Source: Acidobacteriota bacterium (GTDB lineage: Bacteria > Acidobacteriota > Blastocatellia > Pyrinomonadales > Pyrinomonadaceae). Taken from it: a stretch of 64,000 nt of DNA. The notes below the pieces were generated by a model. The model saw nothing but the letters and a program-made list of their open reading frames with translations. It was not told the DNA's origin and ran no database searches. The stretch is from NCBI GenBank assembly GCA_023389035.1, contig JAEWFC010000024.1, forward strand, positions 78,052-142,051. Reading direction: 5' to 3'. The position numbers and the translations under genes were made by a program. Positions within the stretch are counted from its first letter, which is position 1; each line of letters opens with the position of its first letter. Below, one piece after another: positions 1 to 10,082 of the stretch.

Positions 1-1113
1 GAGTGAATTCTTCGGCTGCGTGAGGATGCGCTTAAGGTCGTCGATCGTGAGCGCCTCAAGCTCGACGCGGATCGGAAAGCGGCCCTGCAACTCGGGTATC
101 AGGTCCGACGGCTTTGCCACGTGAAAGGCACCGGCAGCGATGAACAAAATATGTTCCGTGCTGACCATTCCATACCTCGTGTTCACGTTCGTACCCTCAA
201 CTATCGGCAGCAGGTCTCGTTGCACGCCCTCGCGTGAGACGTCCGGATTTCCGCCGGATTCGCGGCCGGCTATCTTATCCACCTCATCCAGAAAGATAAT
301 GCCCGAATTCTGCACCTTGTCGATCGCGATACGGTTGATCTGTTCGGCATCGACGAGACGTTCTTGTTCGTCGCGGACCAGATAGTTAAGAGCATCCGCA
401 ACCCGCATTTTCCGCCGAACCGTCTTTGTGGGAAACAGGTTCCCAAACATATCGCGGAGATTTACGCCCATCTCCTCCATTCCCTGGCCGCCGACAAAAT
501 CGATGGTCGCCGGGCCGCGGTCCTGCGTGTCGATCTCGATCATCCGATCGTCCAGGTCGCCGCGTTTTAGCTGTTCACGCAGCTTCTCACGGGTGCGATT
601 CGGCGGCGTCTCGCCATCTGCTGTATCGCCGTCAGGCTGATAATGCAGGGCCGTGGGTGGCAGCAGAATATCGAGAACGGCGTCTTCGGCATTCTGCTCG
701 GCACGCTCGCGAACTTCCTCGTGAGCCGACTGCTTCGCCATATCGACCGCAACGTCTGCAAGCTCGCGGATCATGCTTTCCACATCGCGGCCGACGTAGC
801 CGACTTCCGTAAACTTCGAAGCTTCGATCTTGATAAAAGGAGAATCTGCGACGCGTGCGAGACGGCGTGCGATCTCGGTCTTACCGACACCGGTCGAGCC
901 GATCATCAATATATTCTTCGGCAAAACGTCCTGAGCGATCTCTTCGGGAAGCTTCTGCCGGCGAATGCGATTGCGAAGAGCGACTGCCACCGCACGCTTC
1001 GCATCCGTCTGGCCGACCACGTACTTATCGAGCTCTGCCACGATCTGCCGCGGCGTCAAATCATCAAGTTTAGGTTTTGCTGCAGCGGTCTCACCGCCCA
1101 AATAAATTGCCAT
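1..1113 (-). CDS. hslU: HslU, ATPase subunit of the HslUV protease (3' end cut off by window)
   Basis: HslU is the AAA+ unfoldase that feeds proteins into the HslV peptidase in the cytoplasm. The first 371 codons are present; the C-terminus lies before the window. Visible motifs are the N-terminal TPRQIVAELDKYVVGQ segment (about 20-35), Walker A GSTGVGKTE at 72-80 (the family usually has GPTGVGKTE, so a Pro to Ser change), and Walker B IIFLDEVDK near 271-278. The I-domain insertion lies between them. The ATG directly abuts the hslV stop codon (TAAATG), so the two are translationally coupled in the order hslV-hslU. Family assignment is certain; only the missing end limits it. Confidence 0.96.
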   Translation of the reverse strand, partial: MAIYLGGETAAAKPKLDDLTPRQIVAELDKYVVGQTDAKRAVAVALRNRIRRQKLPEEIAQDVLPKNILMIGSTGVGKTEIARRLARVADSPFIKIEASKFTEVGYVGRDVESMIRELADVAVDMAKQSAHEEVRERAEQNAEDAVLDILLPPTALHYQPDGDTADGETPPNRTREKLREQLKRGDLDDRMIEIDTQDRGPATIDFVGGQGMEEMGVNLRDMFGNLFPTKTVRRKMRVADALNYLVRDEQERLVDAEQINRIAIDKVQNSGIIFLDEVDKIAGRESGGNPDVSREGVQRDLLPIVEGTNVNTRYGMVSTEHILFIAAGAFHVAKPSDLIPELQGRFPIRVELEALTIDDLKRILTQPKNSL

Positions 1114-1677
1114 TTAGTTAGAGCTTTCAAGCTCCTCGACAACGATGTCGGAATTCGTATATATGCAGATATCGGCCGCGATCTTGAGCGATTCCTCGGC
1201 TATCTCACGTGCGGAAAGCTCGGTATGCCGCATCATCGCACGTGCCGCCGCGACTGCGTACATACTGCCCGAACCGACCGAAAGCAACCCGTCATCCGAT
1301 GCAATGACGTCGCCCTTGCCCGAGATAAGGAACGCATCTTTGGCATCGGCGACGATCAGCAAGGCCTCAAGGCTGCGAAGATATTTGTCCATTCGCCAGT
1401 CCTTGCTGAGCTCGATCGCGGCTCGCTCAAGCTGTCCCTGATATTCCGACAGCTTCTTTTCAAACCTACTCAATAGTGCGAAGGCGTCGGCGGTAGACCC
1501 CGCAAAGCCTGCGATTATCCGGCCGTCAGCGAGCCTGCGGATCTTTCGCGCACTTCCCTTTATCACCGTTTCGCCGAGCGTGACCTGGCCATCGCCGGCC
1601 ATCGCAACTCGGCCATTCCGCTGGACGAGCAGCACGGTCGTCGACCGAATTCTCGGTGTATTCTCGCCGTTATGCAT
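1114..1677 (-). CDS. hslV: HslV, peptidase subunit of the HslUV protease
   Basis: HslV is the proteasome-like threonine peptidase of the HslUV complex. The 187-residue product aligns along the whole family length. The catalytic N-terminal threonine is expected at Thr13 in [12 protein letters not shown], giving a 12-residue propeptide, longer than the single Met removed in E. coli HslV. Family signatures [17 protein letters not shown] and [13 protein letters not shown] are present, and it ends ICIYTNSD...VEEL. The start is the only upstream ATG. No ribosome binding site is visible, and the predicted promoter lies so close that the mRNA may be almost leaderless. It is followed with no gap by hslU. 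Confidence 0.96.
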   Translation of the reverse strand: MHNGENTPRIRSTTVLLVQRNGRVAMAGDGQVTLGETVIKGSARKIRRLADGRIIAGFAGSTADAFALLSRFEKKLSEYQGQLERAAIELSKDWRMDKYLRSLEALLIVADAKDAFLISGKGDVIASDDGLLSVGSGSMYAVAAARAMMRHTELSAREIAEESLKIAADICIYTNSDIVVEELESSN

Positions 1678-1686
1678 AAAAATTCA

Positions 1687-1715
1687 ATCATAAGTCTTTA
1701 ATTTCAAATGCTCAA
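1687..1715 (-). promoter_or_regulatory. sigma-70-type promoter for hslV-hslU
   Basis: On the minus strand a -35 box TTGAGC and a -10 box TATGAT are separated by exactly 17 bases. Transcription would start near 1680, only a few bases before the hslV ATG at 1677. That predicts a leaderless or near-leaderless transcript and fits the absence of a Shine-Dalgarno sequence. Prediction from sequence only. Confidence 0.5.
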
Positions 1716-1753
1716 ATTGACACTCCCCGCAAATTCGCCGACCATTTAACTTT

Positions 1754-2506
1754 ATGTCGAAGCGGCCGCTAATCGGGATCACAATGCGTATCGAGCTGGA
1801 AACACGACGTTTCTATCTCGGCCGCGACTACAGCGAGGCCGTACAGGCCGCCGGTGGCGTGCCGGTACACATACCGCTGAACCCTGATGCTGACCATATC
1901 CGTGAGGTCGTGAGCCGGCTCGACGGCGTGCTGCTTCCGGGTAGCGATACCGATCCCGACCCGCATCTTTACGGCGAAGATCCGCACCCAAGGCTGAAGA
2001 AGGTCGTGCCGGAAAAAGACGCGACCGATCTCGCGGTTTTAAGGGCGGCCGAAGAGTTGAATCTGCCCGTCCTGGGAATTTGCTTTGGAATGCAGATTCT
2101 CAACGTGGCTCGCGGTGGCAGCCTGATTCAGGACATCGGCTCGCAGGTCGAATCCCCGCTTAAGCACGACCAGGGACTGCCGCTCGAACGAAATTCGCAC
2201 CGAATACGTATTGAGGACGGGACACTGCTTAAGCGATTAGCCAATTTCGATGAGGCGTTCGTGAATTCGCATCATCATCAGTCGATCCGCGAGATAGGCA
2301 AAGATCTACGGCCGACAGCTATGACGTCCGACGGCGTGATCGAAGCCGTCGAAGATGTGCGGGATGGCCGGTTCGTCCTCGGAGTGCAATGGCATCCCGA
2401 GCTTTCATGGCGGACGGATCCGCTCTCTGAGTCGATATTTCGAGAGTTTCTAACGGTATGCGCGGCTCGAAACGTTGACAGCAAGGTTGTTGTGAGCGAG
2501 GGTTGA
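1754..2506 (+). CDS. gamma-glutamyl-gamma-aminobutyrate hydrolase family protein (class I amidotransferase-like, peptidase C26)
   Basis: This is a stand-alone class I glutamine amidotransferase domain of the PuuD/peptidase C26 type, 250 residues. Such enzymes hydrolyse gamma-glutamyl amides, for example gamma-glutamyl-GABA in putrescine breakdown; the actual substrate here is unknown. The nucleophile is Cys110 in LGICFGMQ, and the partner residues are His214 and Glu216 in VQWHPE. The early motif GVLLPGSDTDPDP (58-70) is typical of the family. The gene is divergent from hslVU and stands alone, with no putrescine genes nearby, so pathway assignment is open. The following 151 bases to the next gene show nothing recognisable. 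Confidence 0.88.
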   Translation: MSKRPLIGITMRIELETRRFYLGRDYSEAVQAAGGVPVHIPLNPDADHIREVVSRLDGVLLPGSDTDPDPHLYGEDPHPRLKKVVPEKDATDLAVLRAAEELNLPVLGICFGMQILNVARGGSLIQDIGSQVESPLKHDQGLPLERNSHRIRIEDGTLLKRLANFDEAFVNSHHHQSIREIGKDLRPTAMTSDGVIEAVEDVRDGRFVLGVQWHPELSWRTDPLSESIFREFLTVCAARNVDSKVVVSEG

Positions 2507-2657
2507 AGTTATTTGTAGATATTAGCTAAAGCACTGCGTTAGGCTCAGAGGTAACGTGAACCTCGTACGCAACACACGTATTCACAGGATTTAGCGACAT
2601 TTGCTAACGAGGTTTCTCGAGGTCGGATCTCGACCGCTAAAGTAATACTGAAACTGG

Positions 2658-3038
2658 ATGGACAACCCAATTTTGATCGGTATCGCGTCTTGGCTCTTTC
2701 CCGGAGCGGGACATTTCTTGCAGGGCAAGCTCGTCCGTGGCCTGGTGATCAGCGGAACGATATGGACGATGTTCATTATCGCTGTGTTGAGCGGCGGTGC
2801 GTATTATCCCGGCTTTGAGTTCAAAGACGGCCAGTTGCTTTACTTGCTCAACGTCTTTGCAACGTTCGGCCTTGGACTGGGTGACCTGATCAGCTTTTTG
2901 CTTTCTGTAACACCCGACCCCGATGTTGCAGCTCGTGCAAGCTTTGAATACGGCGGCCGCTTTCTTGAGGTCGCAGGCCTGCTTAACTACCTAGCCATTA
3001 TCGACGCGATCGACATCAATCTGGAGCGTAAGAAATGA
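2658..3038 (+). CDS. small integral membrane protein, DUF6677-like
   Basis: A 126-residue membrane protein starting MDNPILIGIASWLFPGAGHF. The N-terminal pattern of hydrophobic stretch, WLFPGAGHFLQGK turn and second hydrophobic stretch (about 5-45) resembles the DUF6677/TM2-like proteins seen in acidobacteria; a further hydrophobic segment lies around 60-85. No catalytic motif is visible. Its stop overlaps the start of the next small membrane gene by an ATGA junction, and recO and lptFG follow closely, so the four genes probably form one operon. Function unknown; the family call is from memory of the sequence pattern. Confidence 0.72.
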   Translation: MDNPILIGIASWLFPGAGHFLQGKLVRGLVISGTIWTMFIIAVLSGGAYYPGFEFKDGQLLYLLNVFATFGLGLGDLISFLLSVTPDPDVAARASFEYGGRFLEVAGLLNYLAIIDAIDINLERKK

Positions 3039-3205
3039 GCCACTTTCTTTACCTGGTCGGGTTCGCACTTTTCGTTTCCATCGCCTTCGCGATCTTTGTG
3101 GACGGCACTCCGCAAGAGCGGTTCATTTATGGCCTCAAGACATTTCTGCAGTTCGTGGGCATTAGTCTTCTGATCGCGTGGGTGCTCTACTTCATCCCGT
3201 GGTAA
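3035..3205 (+). CDS. 56-residue membrane protein, unknown function
   Basis: A short gene coding for 56 residues, MSHFLYLVGFALFVSIAF... to ...LYFIPW. It has two hydrophobic helices (about 4-22 and 37-54) separated by a short polar loop containing DGTPQERF. Its ATG overlaps the preceding stop codon (ATGA), which argues for a real, translationally coupled gene. The recO start follows 11 bases later. It probably works with the DUF6677-like protein before it; no function can be assigned. Confidence 0.65.
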   Translation: MSHFLYLVGFALFVSIAFAIFVDGTPQERFIYGLKTFLQFVGISLLIAWVLYFIPW

Positions 3206-3216
3206 ATTGAGGCTTA

Positions 3217-3969
3217 ATGCCTGTAATCGATACCGAAAGCATTGTCCTCAAAAGCTACGATCTGGCCGAAGCCGACCGGATCGTTGTTTTTTTTGCACGT
3301 CACCACGGTGTCGTCCGCGGCGTTGCAAAGGGCATCAAACGGCTGACCAGCCGATACGGCAGCGCCTTTGAACCTTTCAATAGCGTTCAGTTGACTTACT
3401 TTCAAAAAGAAGACCGGGAGCTCGTCACGATCCAAAGCGCCGAGATCTCGAGCTCAAATTTCGTGGCCGCCAGCGATCCTGACGTGCTTTCCGCGTTCTC
3501 TTACATCGCCGACCTGTTGCTCGCGTTCGCTCCGCCTAATGATCCGAACGACCTCGTCTTCCGTATGCTTCGTGCGTGCTTCGAAACTCGTGGGCTCGAT
3601 CCCGAACGTCTTCCGGCGGTCCGCGTCTATTTCGAGCTATGGCTGCTAAAGCTGGGAGGCTTCCTTCCCGATTGGAGCCGATGTCACATCTGTCGCCGTG
3701 AGTTTCATTCCATCGAACGCCCGGGCATTGACCACGCCGAACATCTTGTTTGTGCCGATTGTCATAAAGGCCGGCTTGCCGACCCCGTTCCCCAACATCT
3801 GCTTACGGTTTTCCACAATGTGCAAAAAATGACTCCCGGCGATTTTGCGCAATGCGATGTAGACAACGATGCGGTGAGGGAAGTCTCGGCCGTTCTGCGC
3901 CGTATCATCGAGAGCGTTCTCGACCGCCCTCTCGCGTCCGCTGCCGATGCCGCGATACAATCACGCTGA
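3217..3969 (+). CDS. recO: RecO, DNA repair and recombination mediator
   Basis: RecO promotes RecA loading on single-stranded DNA in the RecFOR pathway. The 250-residue product has the N-terminal OB fold (ESIVLKSYDLAEADRIVVFF, then GVVRGVAKGIKR), a helical middle, and a zinc-binding module with CHIC near 154-157 and a second pair CADC near 178-181. Length matches the family. It sits 11 bases after a small membrane gene and four bases before the LptFG start, so it is probably co-transcribed with both. Confidence 0.93.
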   Translation: MPVIDTESIVLKSYDLAEADRIVVFFARHHGVVRGVAKGIKRLTSRYGSAFEPFNSVQLTYFQKEDRELVTIQSAEISSSNFVAASDPDVLSAFSYIADLLLAFAPPNDPNDLVFRMLRACFETRGLDPERLPAVRVYFELWLLKLGGFLPDWSRCHICRREFHSIERPGIDHAEHLVCADCHKGRLADPVPQHLLTVFHNVQKMTPGDFAQCDVDNDAVREVSAVLRRIIESVLDRPLASAADAAIQSR

Positions 3970-3973
3970 AACG

Positions 3974-6307
3974 ATGAGCGTTCCGATCAAAATCTCGGTG
4001 TATCTTCTGCGGTCCGTCGTGCCGTATTTTTTCTTTGCGTGGATACTGCTCAGTGTCATCCTTTTCGTCCAGCAGGCGGGACGTTTCGCCGATATCTTCT
4101 TTAGTGCAAATATCCCTACGTCCCTTGTATGGCAGCTCGCGATTGCTTTGATCCCAAACGTCATCGCGTTCACATGCCCGATGGCGGTGCTCGTCGGCGT
4201 CATCATCGGCCTTTCAAAAATGCAGGGCGACAGCGAACTGGTCGCGATCCGTGCCGCGGGGCTCGGAAATATGCAGATCGCGGCGCCGATCGCTCTTCTC
4301 GGCATCGTGCTCTCCGCTTTTACCTTGCTCATCAATCTGTACGGTGTGCCGCTTGCCGCTCGGATCGTCCGCACTGTGGCGATTCAGACAGCTATCTATA
4401 AGCTCGAATCGCCGATCGAGCCGGGCGTATTCAATTCAGAGATCGCCGGCTACACTGCCTACGTCAAAGATGGCGATATCGCGACAGGGAAATGGAAGAA
4501 CATCTTCATCCATACCGAAGATCCGAAGAATAAAACCGTACGTCTGATAACGAGTAGCGATGGTCGCATCGATAGTTCAGGCGAGCGGTCGGAGCTTGTC
4601 CTGTCGAATGCGGTTTCGTCGACCTTTACGACCACCGAAAAAGGAGAAAAATTCGTTTCCGAAAAACTCGGAGAGATCCGGTTTGCCATCCAAACGCGCC
4701 GAGGCGAATTGATCGAAACGCTTGGAAACAGGGAACTTAGCGTTGACGAGCTGGGCCTAGCAGAGCTTTCTGCGTTTGCGAACACAAAGGACGGTGCCGA
4801 GCGGATAGAGGCAAACATTCTCTGGCAGCGTAGGCTAGTCCTGTCGCTCTCGCCGTTTTTGTTCTCTATCCTGGGCACCGTTCTGGTGCTTCGCTTCAAT
4901 CGCGGCGGTCGCGGATTCGGCATCTTCCTCGCCCTTGCGTCCCTTGTTATCTTTTACCTGCTGGCATTCCTCGGCGAACAGCTCATCCGCACCGGTGCGA
5001 TACCGCCGCTCGCGGGAATGCTGCTGCCCATCGTATCGCTATTGTTGGCGGTCGCTTGGTTTTCTTCGCGAACCAGGTTCGATCTTTTTGGCCGTGCGGT
5101 CGCGTCCGTCAGCGCTGCGATACCCGAATTTAAAGCTCGGGAAGGGAAGTCGGGCCGCCGAAATGCATTGGTCGACCTGACCACGGGGCTCCGAGACCTC
5201 GACCTGTTGTTCGATCTCGGCCGCTACTACCTGATCACCCTCGCGTTCCTTTCGGCAGTGTTTGTCGTCTTTACCGCGTTCGAGCTGTGGAAATTTGCCG
5301 GCACTACTGAGGGCGGCACGTGGATGCTGCTTAAGTATCTATTCTTCCTGCTGCCGTTCATCTACGTAAGCCTCGCACCATCTGCGGCTATGATCGCGAC
5401 TCTCGCGACCTACGTGATCAAATCCCGCCAGAATGAGATCGTCACATGGATCGCCGCCGGGCAAAGCATTTATCGTCTATTACTTCCGTGCTTTATCTTA
5501 ATGTGTTTTCTAGGAATGGCGAACTACCTGGTCGCAGACCGCATCGCTCCCGTCGCCAACATTTACCAAGAAAACCTGAGAAATCAGATCAGGTCGCGAG
5601 GCAAGCCGACCGGGATCGCCGGGAAGCTTTGGGTCGCGAACGACGTACGGATCTACTCATTCCGGCTTGACCGGTCGATGGGAGATAACTCAGCTGCGTC
5701 TGATAACGAAATAGCCGGGTTGGCGCAGTGTACGACGGCTGCATGCGCAGTTACTGATCTAACTATCTATGAATTTGGTGGTCAGGGGCAGGAATTGCAA
5801 ACCTTGTACCGCGGCGAACGGGCGGTATGGGAAGCGGATCGTGTGAGATTTTCAGGGCCGGTGCGTGTCAGCACACTTGGTTCGGGTACTGTCGAAACGC
5901 GGGTCGTCGAAGAGGGAACTGTGGTTGAGGAATCGAATCCCTTCACGGCATACGTTAAACGGCCCGGCCAGCTGACCGCATCTGAACTGCGGACCCAGGC
6001 TGACGCTACCCAATCCGAGGTCGAACGCCGAAGTTTTCGCGTCGCTCTTGAGAAGCGTTACAGCCAGCTGTTTCTTCCGCTGATCATCGCTCTCTTTACG
6101 GCACCTTTCGCTCTGTCGCTCAGCCGAAAAGGGAAGGTGGTGACCGTTGGCTACGCCGTCGGATTATGGCTGCTTTTCATGGGTGTCACCGCCGGCTTCG
6201 AGCAACTCGGCCTCAGCGGAACGCTCCCGCCGCTCATCGCCGTTTGGTCCCCGATCGCGATCTTCGCACTGATCGGCATTTATCTGCTGTCCCGCGTGCG
6301 TACCTAA
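3974..6307 (+). CDS. LptF-LptG fusion, lipopolysaccharide export permease
   Basis: This 777-residue protein contains two YjgP/YjgQ (LptF/LptG) permease units in one chain. Each has the family layout of three N-terminal membrane helices, a periplasmic beta-jellyroll-like domain and three C-terminal helices. Unit 1 runs from about 1 to 365 and unit 2 from about 400 to 777, with a soluble linker rich in charged residues between them. LptF and LptG normally are separate 360-400 residue proteins that pair with the ATPase LptB to pull lipopolysaccharide out of the inner membrane. An in-frame extension begins at 3947 inside recO; the ATG at 3974 is chosen because it gives MSVPIKISVYLLRS, a standard family start, four bases after the recO stop. 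Confidence 0.88.
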   Translation: MSVPIKISVYLLRSVVPYFFFAWILLSVILFVQQAGRFADIFFSANIPTSLVWQLAIALIPNVIAFTCPMAVLVGVIIGLSKMQGDSELVAIRAAGLGNMQIAAPIALLGIVLSAFTLLINLYGVPLAARIVRTVAIQTAIYKLESPIEPGVFNSEIAGYTAYVKDGDIATGKWKNIFIHTEDPKNKTVRLITSSDGRIDSSGERSELVLSNAVSSTFTTTEKGEKFVSEKLGEIRFAIQTRRGELIETLGNRELSVDELGLAELSAFANTKDGAERIEANILWQRRLVLSLSPFLFSILGTVLVLRFNRGGRGFGIFLALASLVIFYLLAFLGEQLIRTGAIPPLAGMLLPIVSLLLAVAWFSSRTRFDLFGRAVASVSAAIPEFKAREGKSGRRNALVDLTTGLRDLDLLFDLGRYYLITLAFLSAVFVVFTAFELWKFAGTTEGGTWMLLKYLFFLLPFIYVSLAPSAAMIATLATYVIKSRQNEIVTWIAAGQSIYRLLLPCFILMCFLGMANYLVADRIAPVANIYQENLRNQIRSRGKPTGIAGKLWVANDVRIYSFRLDRSMGDNSAASDNEIAGLAQCTTAACAVTDLTIYEFGGQGQELQTLYRGERAVWEADRVRFSGPVRVSTLGSGTVETRVVEEGTVVEESNPFTAYVKRPGQLTASELRTQADATQSEVERRSFRVALEKRYSQLFLPLIIALFTAPFALSLSRKGKVVTVGYAVGLWLLFMGVTAGFEQLGLSGTLPPLIAVWSPIAIFALIGIYLLSRVRT

Positions 6308-6783
6308 CTCTCGTCATCCTCTGAAATCTGTTCGACAGAGTTCGCGAGATTTCCTTCACGGCCTTTATTTCTACACTGCGAGTGAGCCTTTGGCGAGATG
6401 CGGACATTTTTTAAGTTGAGGACAAGGCGACCTTCGTCGTCGATCACCGGCGATATGAACTCGACGGTATCGCTTGGGCGGATCGCGAACTCGGTCACCA
6501 AACGATAGGCCCGAATGATCCGCGAACCACGCTTGCCGTATTTCCGTGCCGGATACGCGTCGGGGTCTTTAAGCTTGGCTGGCCGCAGGGCGAGCCTGGT
6601 ATTTACCGGGTCGAACATTATCAGGAAAGCCTCCGGCGACCCGAGACGCTCGTGCGTTACGCGGGTGATGACCAGCGACCCGGCACGGTTAAGTGTTGCA
6701 TACAGGCCCGACCAGTGAGGAGCAACATCGCCCCTCGGCAGGATCGTCCATTTTTCGAATAAACCACGTTCAACTGATTCCAT
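6304..6783 (-). CDS. conserved-looking hypothetical protein
   Basis: A 159-residue soluble protein, convergent with lptFG and overlapping its last four bases. It begins MESVERGLFEKWTILPRGDV and contains a basic, beta-rich middle (LIMFDPVNTRLALRPAK, then KYGKRGSRIIRAYRLV) and an acidic C-terminal end. There is no signal peptide, membrane helix or catalytic motif I recognise. The unbroken frame and the regular alternation of hydrophobic residues suggest a real protein. Function unknown. Confidence 0.6.
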   Translation of the reverse strand: MESVERGLFEKWTILPRGDVAPHWSGLYATLNRAGSLVITRVTHERLGSPEAFLIMFDPVNTRLALRPAKLKDPDAYPARKYGKRGSRIIRAYRLVTEFAIRPSDTVEFISPVIDDEGRLVLNLKNVRISPKAHSQCRNKGREGNLANSVEQISEDDES

Positions 6784-6850
6784 GACATGAGCGTATCATA
6801 GCTGCAACAGTGTTGCAAGGAAAAAAAAGTGAAGCCTGTCGAGCTCGAGG

Positions 6851-7105
6851 CGTCAGCGGTTTCGACCACGATCAAACGGACTGCATCAGAGCTGCGGTTG
6901 GCTCGCGGCCGCGCGTAAAGTGGCCTCGGGTCTCCAGCCGTCAGAGGTTTCGTCCGCGATCAAACGGCTACCATCAAAGATGCGGTCAGATCCGGAGCGG
7001 CTCCGGGAAAGTGGGTCTCGCTGCCGTCAGAGGTTACGTCCGCGATCGATTGGCTTCCATTAAAGATGGGGTCAGATCCGTGCGGACTGGGATCTTATAC
7101 GCACT
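6851..7105. repeat. three imperfect tandem copies of an ~86-bp intergenic repeat
   Basis: Copies start at 6851, 6939 and 7025. Each begins CGTCAGAGGTTTCGTCCGCG (or a close variant), runs through ATCAAACGGCT and CATCAAAGATGCGGTCAGAT, and ends in a variable GC-rich part. The same core, GCCGTCNGAGGTTNNGTC, returns in another tandem block near 10.1-10.3 kb on the other side of the SAM-cycle genes. The block fills most of the 472-base gap between the hypothetical gene and ahcY. An open frame crossing it on the plus strand has no other support. Confidence 0.8.
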
Positions 7106-7187
7106 CGCTGATGTAAGTTATCGCCTTTTTGACACCAAATTCTTACGATCGGACGCAAGAAATTTTCGCCGACGCCACCGCCGACAT

Positions 7188-7212
7188 AAAAAAGCCCCGC
7201 CGGAAGCGAGGC
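7188..7212 (-). terminator. rho-independent terminator of ahcY
   Basis: On the minus strand a hairpin of GCCTCGC, loop TTCCG-like bases, and GCGGGGC is followed by six T residues. It lies 44 bases after the ahcY stop codon and points in the right direction. Confidence 0.8.
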
Positions 7213-7255
7213 TTAATAACGTTGGACTTAATACTAGCAACCCGGAAGTGTTAGT

Positions 7256-8542
<1,287 letters not shown>

Positions 8543-8549
8543 TTAAAAG

Positions 8550-8657
8550 AGTCTAGGAAGTCTAGGAAGTCTTGGAAATAAATAGTCTGTTAGTCTGGAA
8601 AGTCTCGTTGATCCGGCGTCAATGCTATTCGCTGAGACTTCCTAGACTTCCGAGACT
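8550..8657. repeat. 23-bp inverted repeat with internal AGTCTAGGA direct repeats
   Basis: Arms at 8550-8572 and 8635-8657 match as inverted copies with one mismatch over 23 bases. Each arm is itself made of AGTCTAGGA-type direct repeats with a 10-11 bp period, and further AGTCT copies lie in the loop. It sits between metK and ahcY. The loop holds about 62 bases, so it could form a long stem in the metK-ahcY transcript. No known SAM or SAH riboswitch core was recognised in it. Confidence 0.7.
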
Positions 8658-8672
8658 GTCCAGACTTACCGC

Positions 8673-9827
8673 TTATACAGTTGCTGCGTCACTTAGTGAA
8701 CCGAGCAAGGCATCGGCCTTGTCGGTCTTTTCCCAACTAAAGCCATCGCGGCCGAAGTGGCCGAAACGTGCTGTTTCCTTGAAGATAGGTTTGCGGAGAT
8801 CGAGCGCCTCGATGATTCCGGCCGGCGTTAGAGCGAAATTCTTGCGAACCGCCTCTGAAAGCTTGGTCTCGTCGACCTTGCCGGTGCCGTGGGTATCGAC
8901 ATAGACCGATACCGGATCAGCGACTCCGATCGCGTAAGCCAATTGAACAGTGCATTTATCGGCAAGCCCAGCGGAGACGATGTTCTTTGCGATGTAGCGG
9001 GCCATGTACGCTGCCGAACGGTCGACCTTTGTCGGATCCTTGCCCGAAAAGGCACCGCCGCCGTGCGGAGCGTATCCGCCGTAGGTATCAACGATGATCT
9101 TACGGCCGGTGACGCCGGCATCGCCCATCGGTCCGCCGATCACGAAACGGCCGGTCGGGTTGATGTGAAATTTGGTGTCGTCGTCGAGCAGGTCTGCCGG
9201 AACGGTGGTCTTTATTATCTTTTCTTCAACGTCTTTGCGGAGCTGCTCGGTCGTAACGTCGTCAGCGTGCTGCGTCGAGATAACTACGGCCTCGACGCGG
9301 AAGGGCTTTCCATCGCGATATTCCACCGTAACCTGCGATTTTCCGTCCGGACGCAGGTAGGGAAGCGTGCCGTCACGGCGAAGTTCGGACAACTTCATCG
9401 TCAGATCGTGTGCGAGCTTGATCGGCAGCGGCATGAGCTCCGGCGTTTCATTACAAGCAAAGCCAAACATGAGCCCCTGATCGCCGGCACCACCGGTATC
9501 GACGCCCTGAGCGATGTCCGGCGACTGCGTTCCCATCGCGTCCACGACGGAACAGGTATTCGCATCGTAGCCATAGGAAGCGTCGTTATAGCCGATCTCA
9601 TGGATCGTATCGCGAACGATCTGCTTGTAATCAACACGTGCGTTGGTCGTGATCTCACCAGCGATAACCGCAAGTCCAGTAGTGACAAGCGTTTCGCACG
9701 CGACCCGGGCCATCGGGTCTTTAGCTAGTATAGAATCTAGTACGGCGTCCGATATCTGGTCCGCAATCTTGTCCGGATGCCCCTCGGTTACAGACTCCGA
9801 CGTGAATAAAAAGTTTCCGTTACTCAA
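8673..9827 (-). CDS. metK: S-adenosylmethionine synthetase (methionine adenosyltransferase)
   Basis: MetK makes SAM from methionine and ATP. The 384-residue chain has all family signatures: [17 protein letters not shown] (8-24), [20 protein letters not shown] (about 113-132), the glycine-rich [19 protein letters not shown] (about 257-275), and a C-terminal [15 protein letters not shown]. The start codon is TTG, supported by an upstream AGGAG about 11 bases away and by the family N-terminus. A strong promoter lies 60-88 bases upstream. ahcY is the next gene downstream, so synthesis of SAM and clearance of SAH are linked. Confidence 0.97.
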   Translation of the reverse strand: MSNGNFLFTSESVTEGHPDKIADQISDAVLDSILAKDPMARVACETLVTTGLAVIAGEITTNARVDYKQIVRDTIHEIGYNDASYGYDANTCSVVDAMGTQSPDIAQGVDTGGAGDQGLMFGFACNETPELMPLPIKLAHDLTMKLSELRRDGTLPYLRPDGKSQVTVEYRDGKPFRVEAVVISTQHADDVTTEQLRKDVEEKIIKTTVPADLLDDDTKFHINPTGRFVIGGPMGDAGVTGRKIIVDTYGGYAPHGGGAFSGKDPTKVDRSAAYMARYIAKNIVSAGLADKCTVQLAYAIGVADPVSVYVDTHGTGKVDETKLSEAVRKNFALTPAGIIEALDLRKPIFKETARFGHFGRDGFSWEKTDKADALLGSLSDAATV

Positions 9828-9886
9828 ATGTTTGTCGACTCCTAATTTCTTAGTACTTAATGCGATAGTGTGGTTGCAAACCTAAA

Positions 9887-9915
9887 ATTCTAGCCCCTAA
9901 CGCATCTGGTGTCAA
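9887..9915 (-). promoter_or_regulatory. sigma-70 promoter of metK
   Basis: Minus strand: a perfect -35 TTGACA and a -10 TAGAAT with a 17-base spacer. The predicted start near 9880 leaves an untranslated leader of about 50 bases before the TTG start of metK. I looked for SAM riboswitch features in this leader and found none. Confidence 0.7.
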
Positions 9916-10082
9916 TGTCCAATAGGCCACGCGGAAACGGCACCTTTATATAAAAGCACACGGCAGAGAAGATATCCTGCGTCTGATAATAGAGATTATG
10001 TAATATCGGGTCGCGTTGTACGATCGGAGGGCGTGTCTATTGCCGTAAAAGTGAGGTCGCCTGGACACAATATGGCGTCAAT

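Noticed and set aside
643..1476. 277-codon open frame on the plus strand
   Set aside because: Runs across the hslU-hslV junction on the opposite strand; both are certain genes, so this is a shadow.
8889..9728. 279-codon open frame on the plus strand
   Set aside because: Antisense shadow of metK in high-GC DNA; no family similarity, no ribosome site.
9828..9915. SAM riboswitch in the metK leader
   Set aside because: The leader is only about 50 bases from the predicted start and shows no SAM-I, SAM-II or SAM/SAH core pattern.
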